Positions 6,810-11,588 of a DNA stretch of 11,588 bases are shown here, piece by piece; positions within the stretch are counted from its first letter, which is position 1; every line of letters starts with the position of its first letter. Both the position numbers and the translations under genes were made by a program. The notes beneath the pieces were generated by a model. That model saw only the letters and a program-made list of their open reading frames with translations. It was not told the DNA's origin and made no database searches. Origin of the DNA: an uncultured Eubacteriales bacterium (GTDB lineage Bacteria; Bacillota; Clostridia; Peptostreptococcales; Anaerovoracaceae); NCBI GenBank assembly GCA_902765035.1, contig CACWYF010000014.1, positions 1 through 11,588 of the forward strand. Reading direction: 5' to 3'.

Positions 6810-6857
6810 CACGCAAACCAGCACATAAATATGCACGAAATCATGCACGTAAACAGG
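6810..6857. repeat. degenerate 12-bp tandem repeat, four units
   Basis: Four consecutive 12-mers align as CACGCAAACCAG, CACATAAATATG, CACGAAATCATG and CACGTAAACAGG (rough consensus CACGNAAANNNG); a fifth, more diverged unit may follow at 6858. Read on the + strand from ATG 6806 they encode a tetrapeptide-like series RKPA HKYA RNHA RKQA; on the - strand CLFT CMIS CIFM CWFA. No ribosome-binding site supports translation on either strand, so I treat it as a DNA repeat. Confidence 0.5.
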
Positions 6858-6872
6858 CATGCTAAAGCATGC
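6857..6872. repeat. GCATGC hairpin downstream of the exported-protein gene
   Basis: GCATGC (6857-6862) and GCATGC (6867-6872) flank TAAA, giving a 6-bp stem and 4-base loop. It lies 36 bases beyond the stop of the leftward gene at 6908-7312. No good U-tract follows on the - strand (CTGTTT), so it would be a weak terminator at best. Confidence 0.4.
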
Positions 6873-6907
6873 AAAGAAACGCGCTGTGCGCAGCAGACGT
6901 TATTCAG

Positions 6908-7312
6908 TTACTTTTGTCCGTCTTTGAGATGTATGTAGGAACTGAAGAAGACTGATGAACTGCAGAGTTTCCGCGGCGTAAGGAGCGTCAGGAAACCTGT
7001 GAGCCTTCTTCCTGAGAACAGCAGCGCGGCTGTATCCGTCCTGCTGTGAAGAGCGGTGCCCGCAAGAGTGCTGCCGGCATTCCGCTGCAGATGATAAGCG
7101 ATCGAATGATGTGCAGTCGTCTCATCCACGATGCAGTCGTGCTGTGACCTCTCGGTAATAGCGTGGATCTCGCTCGTGGTGTTGCTGATGCCCTGCAGTT
7201 TGTTGTAGAAGTCATCACAAGTAGCGGGGCTTGCAAGTCCCGCAGTCATCGCGAGCACTACTACCAGCAGCGCGATCATGTTGATGGTCTTCCTGCGCAT
7301 AACATCATTCAT
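6908..7312 (-). CDS. small exported or membrane-anchored protein of unknown function
   Basis: A 134-aa frame whose N-terminus reads MNDVMRRKTINMIALLVVVL then AMTAGLASPATCDDFYN. Two arginines and a lysine precede a hydrophobic core of about 16 residues and a small-residue ASPA stretch, the layout of a Sec signal peptide or N-terminal anchor. The rest contains H-rich DETTAHHSIAYHLQRNAG, a moderately hydrophobic RRLTGFLTLLTPRKLCSSSVFF and a basic tail SYIHLKDGQK. I do not recognise a family, but codon use is gene-like. There is no Shine-Dalgarno sequence; an extended -10 (TGATATAAT) places transcription start at or next to the ATG, so the mRNA would be leaderless. Internal ATGs at residues 5 and 12 are alternatives. 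It may instead be a decayed gene. Confidence 0.5.
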   Translation of the reverse strand: MNDVMRRKTINMIALLVVVLAMTAGLASPATCDDFYNKLQGISNTTSEIHAITERSQHDCIVDETTAHHSIAYHLQRNAGSTLAGTALHSRTDTAALLFSGRRLTGFLTLLTPRKLCSSSVFFSSYIHLKDGQK

Positions 7313-7318
7313 GCGAGG

Positions 7319-7327
7319 ATTATATCA
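7319..7327 (-). promoter_or_regulatory. extended -10 promoter of the small exported-protein gene
   Basis: On the - strand TGATATAAT (7327-7319) is a perfect extended -10 element. No -35 lies at the right distance, which is common for extended -10 promoters. The predicted start (about seven bases past the hexamer) is 7312, the A of the ATG. The 12-mer ATGTGATATAAT is also found ahead of prdC on the + strand (8815-8826). Confidence 0.55.
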
Positions 7328-7374
7328 CATAATGCTGTTCAGAAGTTGCCAATTTTGATGATAATGAGAAGCTG

Positions 7375-7411
7375 CTGTGTGTCATAAAGGACCGTCCCCG
7401 GTGACACACAG
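7375..7411. repeat. REP-like palindrome (CTGTGTGTCA ... TGACACACAG)
   Basis: A perfect 10-bp inverted repeat (7375-7384 and 7402-7411) encloses the 17-base loop TAAAGGACCGTCCCCGG. On the - strand the loop reads CCGGGGACGGTCCTTTA. I recall that palindromes with GTGTCA arms and a GGGGACGGTTCTTTT-type loop are scattered in many Clostridial genomes and resemble REP elements mobilised by RAYT/Y1 transposases; this recollection could not be checked here. No transposase is in the window. Confidence 0.6.
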
Positions 7412-7422
7412 GGCGGCACAAC

Positions 7423-7456
7423 AAAAGACCGGCTCCGTGAGTGAGCCGGTCTTTTT
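7423..7456. terminator. bidirectional intrinsic terminator after prdF
   Basis: AAAAGACCGGCTC (7423-7435) and GAGCCGGTCTTTT (7443-7455) form a 13-bp stem with a 7-base loop; both flanks supply a U-tract when transcribed, so it works in either direction. It lies 26 bases beyond the prdF stop and is the natural end of the prdF transcript. Confidence 0.93.
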
Positions 7457-7481
7457 GAGGTTGATTGTGAGTCTAAGTCAA

Positions 7482-8558
7482 TTAGATTGTGAATCCCTTG
7501 GTCATCTTGTCGTCCGGATCCATGAACCACTTTGCCTCGCCGCAGAGATAAGCAGCGCCTGTTACCTGCGGGATGATTGTGTCGAACTCGCCTACCTTAG
7601 GTCCGATCTCAGCAACTGTTCCGATGAATCTTGTGTCGATGAATGACTTGTAAACGAAGCTTTCGCCTACGCCGAGCTCACCCTTCTTGTAGAGCCAGGA
7701 CAGCTTAGCAGATGTACCTGTTCCGCATGGGGATCTGTCGATCTGCGGATCATGAGGCTCGCCGAATACCAGCTGGTTCTTCAGTGCGAACTTTGCATCC
7801 GGGCAGAATTCCTTGTCGCTCTCTGTAAGCTCGTCTGTGCAGTAGTTCTCGATGAGGTCTACGCTTGTGATGTCGAGCTCTGGGTGCTGGATCTCAACAG
7901 TCTTGTTGATCTCCTGGAGTGCGAAGCTTGACCATTCTGTGAGGAACTTTGTGTGCTCAGGTGTTACCTTGAATCCGAAGTTCTTCTCAACGTCTACGAG
8001 TGCGAAGAACGATCCGCCGAAGCAGATGTCATATACGACCTTCTTGCCCTGATACTCGAGCTCGAGGTTCTCCTTGTAAACGAATGCAGGAACGTTTGTC
8101 AGCTTAACGCCTGTAACCTTGCCGTTCTTGCAGTTGCACTCAAGATGGATAAGACCAGCAGGAGCTTCGATGCAGAGCTGTGTTACAGGCTCCTTCATCT
8201 CCATGAGACCTGCTTCGAGGATAACTGTAGCAGCACCGATTGAGCAGTGACCGCACATGTTCAGATATCCGCCGCCGTCCATGAAGAAGATACCGAAGTC
8301 AGCTTCTGGATTGATTGGCTCGCAGAGGATAGCACCGAACATATCGTGGTGTCCACGAGGCTCGAACATGAGCATTGTTCTGAGGTAGTCATAGTGCTCC
8401 TCAAGATAGTGCTTCTTCTCGATCATTGTGTTGCCTGGCAGTTCCGGGCAGTCAAGAGCGACTCTGCAGTACTCGCCCTCAGTGTGAGCTTCAACAGTTC
8501 TGATGACATGCTTGTCATAGATATCATAGTTGACTTTAGGCTCGAGATATTTTGCCAT
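7482..8558 (-). CDS. prdF: proline racemase
   Basis: The product is 358 aa and interconverts L- and D-proline by a two-base cofactor-free mechanism, supplying D-proline to proline reductase. Both catalytic cysteines are present: C102 in GGGYLNMCGHCSIGAA and C278 in DRSPCGTGTSAKL. Other family blocks are RTVEAHTEGEYCRV, MFEPRGHHDMFG, EAPAGLI and FGGSFFALV. The closely related 4-hydroxyproline epimerases share these cysteines, but the position opposite prdC and prdA strongly favours racemase, as for prdF in Clostridioides difficile. The ATG at 8558 follows AAGGAGGT (8574-8567). A housekeeping-type promoter lies at 8627-8656. Unlike the C. difficile order, where prdF is at the end of the prd operon, here it is divergent from prdC. 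An extra cysteine (C105) sits near catalytic C102. Confidence 0.93.
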   Translation of the reverse strand: MAKYLEPKVNYDIYDKHVIRTVEAHTEGEYCRVALDCPELPGNTMIEKKHYLEEHYDYLRTMLMFEPRGHHDMFGAILCEPINPEADFGIFFMDGGGYLNMCGHCSIGAATVILEAGLMEMKEPVTQLCIEAPAGLIHLECNCKNGKVTGVKLTNVPAFVYKENLELEYQGKKVVYDICFGGSFFALVDVEKNFGFKVTPEHTKFLTEWSSFALQEINKTVEIQHPELDITSVDLIENYCTDELTESDKEFCPDAKFALKNQLVFGEPHDPQIDRSPCGTGTSAKLSWLYKKGELGVGESFVYKSFIDTRFIGTVAEIGPKVGEFDTIIPQVTGAAYLCGEAKWFMDPDDKMTKGFTI

Positions 8559-8593
8559 GGGTAATTACCTCCTTAAAACACATAGCGGTTATA

Positions 8594-8615
8594 AGAGGCT
8601 GTCAGTTTTGCCTCT
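8594..8615 (-). promoter_or_regulatory. hairpin in the prdF 5' leader
   Basis: AGAGGC and GCCTCT (8594-8599 and 8610-8615) form a 6-bp stem with a 10-base loop containing one copy of the recurring GTTTTGC motif (8605-8611). It lies near the predicted 5' end of the prdF mRNA, so it could be an operator, an mRNA stabiliser, or both. Confidence 0.35.
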
Positions 8616-8626
8616 TTGATAGAACT

Positions 8627-8656
8627 ATGATAACGCATCGTCTGAAAGAGTGTCAA
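8627..8656 (-). promoter_or_regulatory. housekeeping promoter of prdF
   Basis: On the - strand a perfect TTGACA (8656-8651) is followed after 17 bases by TTATCA, or after 18 by TATCAT (8632-8627). The start point would be near 8620, leaving a leader of about 60 bases before the prdF ATG. Confidence 0.75.
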
Positions 8657-8711
8657 TAATATGTCAGCGGGCAAAACGGGAATAAATTGTGCTTTTTCGG
8701 TGCATGAAAAA

Positions 8712-8732
8712 TGCTTAATTTTGCATTAAGCA
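8712..8732. repeat. palindrome TGCTTAA-7-TTAAGCA
   Basis: A perfect 7-bp inverted repeat (8712-8718 and 8726-8732) centred in the prdF-prdC intergenic region. It overlaps a second palindrome, TTTTGC-ATTAA-GCAAAA (8719-8735). It has the form of a dimeric-regulator site; no U-tract follows in either direction, so it is not a terminator. Confidence 0.45.
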
Positions 8733-8798
8733 AAACTTAAGGTGCCTGTCTGAGCGTTTAAGTTATATTAATATAAAATGCAGTAAAATCAAGGAGTT

Positions 8799-8826
8799 TT
8801 GCGTATTGTGGGGCATGTGATATAAT
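8799..8826 (+). promoter_or_regulatory. extended -10 promoter upstream of prdC
   Basis: TGATATAAT (8818-8826) is a perfect extended -10. A weak -35 (TTGCGT, 8799-8804) sits 16 bases upstream and overlaps a GTTTTGC motif copy. Transcription would start near 8833 and give a 5' leader of about 170 bases before the prdC ATG. Confidence 0.5.
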
Positions 8827-8912
8827 GCCTCTGCCTATCAATTTTATCTATACGAATTCATGATATCATTGTTGTAATAAATAGCTCAAGATGGTATTAT
8901 TTGAATGAATAA

Positions 8913-8928
8913 AGGGGCATTTTTTGCG
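8913..8928 (+). promoter_or_regulatory. possible sigma-54 (-24/-12) promoter of prdC
   Basis: GG at 8914-8915 and GC at 8926-8927 are separated by exactly ten bases, and the -12 half reads TTGC, as in the sigma-54 consensus TGGCAC-N5-TTGC. The -24 half (AGGGGC) is only a partial match. In C. difficile, PrdR, the activator of prd genes, belongs to the sigma-54 activator family, which makes such a site plausible. The start would be near 8939, leaving about 60 bases before the ATG. Confidence 0.35.
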
Positions 8929-9001
8929 TGCCGAATTCAAGACGGTAATAATTGAAAAATGCAGTTTATTATTTCAAAGTAGTTCAAAGGAGATTCGTAT
9001 T

Positions 9002-10381
9002 ATGGAAAACATTCAGATGCTACTTAAGCAGGGTGCTGTAGGTAAGCCGTGTGCTCCTGTTGTTGCTGTAGGCGACAAGGTAAAGAGAGGTCAGCTTATC
9101 GCTACTCCTACAGGTCTTGGCGTTAATGTTCACTCCAGCGTTTCCGGCGAGGTCATTGAGATCACAGACGACAGGATCATCATCAAGCCGGACGATGAGC
9201 AGTCTGAAGATTACGTAAAGATCGCTAAGGGATCCAACCTTGAGATGATCAAGGAAGCAGGCGTTCTCGGACAGGGCGGCGCAGGATTCCCTACATTCAT
9301 CAAGATCTATGACGGCAAGAACGACAAGCCGGTTCTCGATCACGGATACATTCTCGTAAATGCTTCCGAGTGCGAGCCTGGTCTTGCTCACAATATCCAG
9401 CAGATCGATGAGGATCCTGCAAGACTGCTCAGAGGTATCCATTATATTATGGAGATCGCAGGAGCTGACAAGGGAATCATCGCCATCAAGAAGAAGCACA
9501 GAGAGACCATCCTCAAGCTGGACGCTCTTCTGAAGGACGATCCTGCTATCGAGAGACATCTTCTCCCGGACATCTATCCGATGGGCGAAGAGCGTGCTGT
9601 AGTAAGAGAGTGCCTCGGCATCGAGCTCGAGCCGGACAAGCTCCCGTCAGCTGCTAACGCTGTAGTTATCAACAGCGAGACAGTTTACAGCTGCGTAGCA
9701 GCAATCGAAGATCAGAAGCCGCTGATCGACAAGAACCTCACAGTAAGAGGAATGATCAAGGGCGGAAGCGAAGCTCACGTATTCGAGAACGTTCCTGTAG
9801 GTACAAGCGTACAGGCACTGATCGACAGAGCAGGCGGCTTTGACGAAATGGGATACGGCGAGATCATCATGGGCGGAGCCTTCACAGGTAAGGCTACTAC
9901 TCTTGATGCTCCTATCACCAAGGCTACAGGTGCTATCCTTGTTACACGTCCGTTCAGAGACCTGAAGGGCGCTAAGGTCGGTATCCTGGTATGCGCATGC
10001 GGCGGCAACCTCGAGAGAATGGAAGACCTCGTTGCAAAGTACAACGGTACTGTAGGCCATGTCTGCTACTGCAAGCAGGCTCAGGAGATGCCTAACGGAA
10101 CACGTAAGTGCGAGCGTCCTGGCAACTGCCCTGGACAGGTCAAGAACAACCTCGAGTTCAAGAAGGCAGGCTGTGAGTACATCATCATCGGAAACTGCTC
10201 TGACTGCTCCAACACAGTTATGGCTTCCGGTCCTAAGATGGGACTCAAGGTAATGCACATGACAGACCTTGCAATGATGGCAGTAGGACACCCGCTGTAC
10301 AGAACACTGAAGGTTTCCAAGAAGGTAGATCAGGACCTCGACGTAGTAGACAACGTAGAGGACAACGAGACAGTAGAATAA
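9002..10381 (+). CDS. prdC: PrdC, RnfC-like electron-transfer protein of proline reductase
   Basis: The product is 459 aa. It resembles the RnfC/NqrA-type NADH-dehydrogenase subunit: a lipoyl-like N-terminal segment (GKPCAPVVAVGDKVKRGQLIA), GVLGQGGAGFPT (residues 87-98) and VNASECEPGLAHN (119-131). PrdC is thought to pass electrons from NADH to the PrdA/PrdB proline reductase. The C-terminal third is cysteine-rich (C331, C333, C355, C357, C370, C376, C391, C399, C402). C399-S-D-C402, followed by NTVM, corresponds to the site where I recall a CxxU selenocysteine motif in C. sticklandii and C. difficile PrdC; here codon 402 is TGC. AAAGGAGA (8986-8993) lies eight bases before ATG 9002. The frame extends upstream to TTG 8924, but that extension has no ribosome-binding site and overlaps the promoter region. 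Codon use is strongly biased, as in highly expressed genes. Confidence 0.92.
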   Translation: MENIQMLLKQGAVGKPCAPVVAVGDKVKRGQLIATPTGLGVNVHSSVSGEVIEITDDRIIIKPDDEQSEDYVKIAKGSNLEMIKEAGVLGQGGAGFPTFIKIYDGKNDKPVLDHGYILVNASECEPGLAHNIQQIDEDPARLLRGIHYIMEIAGADKGIIAIKKKHRETILKLDALLKDDPAIERHLLPDIYPMGEERAVVRECLGIELEPDKLPSAANAVVINSETVYSCVAAIEDQKPLIDKNLTVRGMIKGGSEAHVFENVPVGTSVQALIDRAGGFDEMGYGEIIMGGAFTGKATTLDAPITKATGAILVTRPFRDLKGAKVGILVCACGGNLERMEDLVAKYNGTVGHVCYCKQAQEMPNGTRKCERPGNCPGQVKNNLEFKKAGCEYIIIGNCSDCSNTVMASGPKMGLKVMHMTDLAMMAVGHPLYRTLKVSKKVDQDLDVVDNVEDNETVE

Positions 10382-10417
10382 TTACTGACCTGATGTCGCT
10401 TTCTAACGAATCATCTG

Positions 10418-10500
10418 TATATACAATAGAATAATTATTAATGGTATAAGCCTCTCTCCGGGTGAGCCCCAAATCCCCCGGAGAAGAGGAATATATACAA
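10418..10500 (+). promoter_or_regulatory. strong intercistronic hairpin between prdC and prdA
   Basis: CCTCT-CTCCGGG (10451-10462) pairs with CCCGGAG (10477-10483) and AGAGG (10485-10489), giving 12 base pairs with a single bulged A at 10484 and a 14-base loop. No U-tract follows, so it is not a classical terminator. The 9-mer TATATACAA flanks it on both sides (10418-10426 and 10492-10500). Likely roles are mRNA processing or 5'-end protection of the prdA message, giving more PrdA than PrdC; this is inference. Confidence 0.5.
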
Positions 10501-10555
10501 CCACTGACTGTGCACATTGCGCAGGCAGGCACAAGTTTTAAGGAGGAAGATCGAT

Positions 10556-11588
10556 ATGTCAATCACAGCTGAAACAGCTAAGCAGCATGCAAACGATCCA
10601 GCAGTACTCTGCTGCAGAGCAGAGGCAGGCACAGAACTGACACCTGCAAACTTCGAGGATCCAGCAATCTTCCCGGATCTCGTAGATTCCGGACTGCTGA
10701 ACCTTGACGGAGCACTGAAGCTTGGCCAGGTGCTCAACGGCTCAAAGCTTACTAAGACAGTTGATTCTCTCACACCTATCACAGCAGACATCGTTGATAA
10801 GTTCGATGCAGCTGAGGGCGAAGAAGAAGCTCCAGCAGCAGCTGAGGAAGCAGCTCCTGCAGAGGCAGCAGCTCCAGCAGCAGTAGCAGCAGCTCCAGCA
10901 GTTGGCGGCTACATCAACCTTCACATCGGCGAGGGCAAGAACATCGACATCCAGATTCCTGCAGGAATCGGCGGCGGTGTAGCAGCAGCTCCTGCAGCAG
11001 CAGTAGCAGCAGCAGCTCCAGCAGCTGCAGCAGCTCCGGCAGCTGAAGAAGAAGGCGAAGCTGTAGTAGTCAGAGAGATGACACGTAAGCACTACAAGAT
11101 CGATAAGGTAGTTCTTGGTGACGAGACCAAGATCGAAGGAACAACACTGTACATCCGTAAGGCAGCAGCACAGGAAGGTGCTGACGCTCAGAAGCTGGTA
11201 CACAGCCTCGAACTCGATGTAATCACACCTGACAACTATCACACTTACACAGAGACAGTAATGGATATCCAGCCGATCGCTACTAAGGAAGACGATTATG
11301 AACTGGGTGAGGGCGTTACAAGAGTTCTCGACGGAGTAGTAATGATGGTTACCGGTATTACCGAAGAGGGAGTACAGGTTGGTGAGTTCGGTTCTTCCGA
11401 GGGATACATCGATGAGAACATGATGTGGAACCGTCCGGGCGCAGTAGACAAGGGCGAGATCATCATCAGAGCTCATGCCGTAATCGACAACAAGAAGAAC
11501 ATGGAGAGACCGGGCCCTATCGCTATCCATACTGCAGTTGACCACGTAACTCAGGAGATCAGAAACGCAATGAAGAAAGATCTCACTG
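10556..11588 (+). CDS. prdA: D-proline reductase proprotein PrdA, 5' part (runs off window)
   Basis: The first 344 codons of a longer protein; the known proprotein is about 600-630 aa. PrdA is cleaved at an internal cysteine to create a pyruvoyl group and, with the selenoprotein PrdB, reduces D-proline to 5-aminovalerate. Recognisable blocks are SITAETAKQHANDPAVLCCRAEAGT (split at the start), LVDSGLLNLDGALKLGQVL, HYKIDKVVLGDETKIEGTTLYIR (residues 179-201), GVTRVLDGVVMMVTG, QVGEFGSSEG and NMERPGPIA. The cleavage cysteine lies beyond the window. Two Ala/Pro/Glu-rich linkers (about residues 88-117 and 141-168) flank a short island, INLHIGEGKNIDIQIP. AGGAGG (10541-10546) lies nine bases before the ATG. 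In C. difficile prdR lies between prdC and prdA; here only a 174-base gap separates them. Codon use is strongly biased, suggesting heavy expression. Confidence 0.95.
   Translation, partial: MSITAETAKQHANDPAVLCCRAEAGTELTPANFEDPAIFPDLVDSGLLNLDGALKLGQVLNGSKLTKTVDSLTPITADIVDKFDAAEGEEEAPAAAEEAAPAEAAAPAAVAAAPAVGGYINLHIGEGKNIDIQIPAGIGGGVAAAPAAAVAAAAPAAAAAPAAEEEGEAVVVREMTRKHYKIDKVVLGDETKIEGTTLYIRKAAAQEGADAQKLVHSLELDVITPDNYHTYTETVMDIQPIATKEDDYELGEGVTRVLDGVVMMVTGITEEGVQVGEFGSSEGYIDENMMWNRPGAVDKGEIIIRAHAVIDNKKNMERPGPIAIHTAVDHVTQEIRNAMKKDLT

Larger units (their letters stand above)
6541..6907. other. non-coding region with inverted repeats and a 12-bp tandem array
   Basis: About 370 bases between the tRNA promoter and the small exported-protein gene. 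Short ORFs of 60-74 codons exist here on both strands (6607-6789, 6641-6865, 6671-6874), but none has a convincing ribosome-binding site or recognisable sequence. The base composition is more AT-rich than in the adjacent genes. The region holds a cluster of mutually exclusive inverted repeats (6561-6723), a degenerate 12-bp tandem repeat (6810-6857) and a GCATGC hairpin (6857-6872). I see no insertion-sequence ends and no known riboswitch class. Confidence 0.6.
8605..8802. promoter_or_regulatory. repeated GTTTTGC/GCAAAAC motif (candidate operator array)
   Basis: The 7-mer GTTTTGC occurs on + at 8605-8611 and 8796-8802, and as its complement GCAAAAC at 8671-8677 and 8730-8736. TTTTGC also occurs at 8719-8724, facing the 8730 copy to form a palindrome TTTTGC-5-GCAAAA, and again at 8922-8927. 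A chance 7-mer would be expected far less than once in 200 bp on both strands. The sites lie between two divergent prd genes. Binding by PrdR or another regulator is inference. Confidence 0.45.

Noticed and set aside
6810..6872. CRISPR array
   Set aside because: Units are 12 bp, degenerate and contiguous, with no spacers and no cas genes.
6671..6874. Hydrophobic - strand ORF with a cysteine every four residues
   Set aside because: The periodicity comes from the 12-bp tandem repeat on the DNA, there is no ribosome-binding site, and the rest of the frame is unlike a protein.
8924..9001. N-terminal extension of PrdC from TTG 8924
   Set aside because: No ribosome-binding site, no RnfC-like sequence, and it overlaps the candidate promoter; ATG 9002 has a proper AAAGGAGA.
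10742..11545. Cys/Ser-rich - strand frame (267 codons) opposite prdA
   Set aside because: It is the complement of the GCAGCAGCT-type linker DNA of prdA; the Cys/Ser runs are an artefact of that repeat.

Overview
The window looks like a chromosomal stretch of an amino-acid-fermenting anaerobic Firmicute (class Clostridia). This rests on the start of a D-proline reductase (prd) locus with a divergent proline racemase, a two-subunit iron-sulfur L-serine dehydratase, AGGAGG-type ribosome binding sites, and classical intrinsic terminators. The fairly GC-rich coding sequence argues against low-GC Clostridium or Clostridioides and would suit a relative of Mogibacterium or the 'Anaerovoracaceae'; that placement is inference.

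Region 1 (2-3736, + strand): the end of an EamA/DMT-type permease, DNA polymerase IV (dinB), an MBL-fold hydrolase and a DUF2804 protein. The first three overlap at their stop/start codons. A 53-codon unrecognised ORF follows. Region 2 (3780-6087, + strand): the beta and alpha subunits of L-serine dehydratase, then a decayed spacer holding only the last 36 codons of a lost ABC exporter ATPase, then a rhodanese. A strong terminator, best oriented for the opposite strand, closes this block.

Region 3 (6097-7456, mostly - strand): a 30-codon gene resembling a Nif11-type RiPP leader with a Gly/Cys-rich sequence in another frame just beyond its stop; tRNA-Arg(ACG) with its own promoter and terminator; about 370 bp of non-coding DNA with alternative inverted repeats and a degenerate 12-bp tandem array; a small exported protein of unknown function, apparently leaderless; a REP-like palindrome; and a bidirectional terminator.

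Region 4 (7482-11588): prdF (proline racemase, - strand) faces prdC and prdA (+ strand) across a 443-bp control region. The racemase supplies D-proline, PrdA (with PrdB, not in the window) reduces it to 5-aminovalerate, and PrdC is thought to deliver electrons. L-serine dehydratase feeds pyruvate into the oxidative side, so the window joins both halves of a Stickland-type metabolism. The control region repeats the 7-mer GTTTTGC/GCAAAAC four times and has a possible sigma-54 -24/-12 element, which would fit PrdR-type control. PrdC here has Cys where I recall selenocysteine in the well-studied homologues. The best candidates for something undescribed are the Nif11-like mini-gene, the folded intergenic segment at 6561-6723, and the repeated operator-like motif between prdF and prdC.
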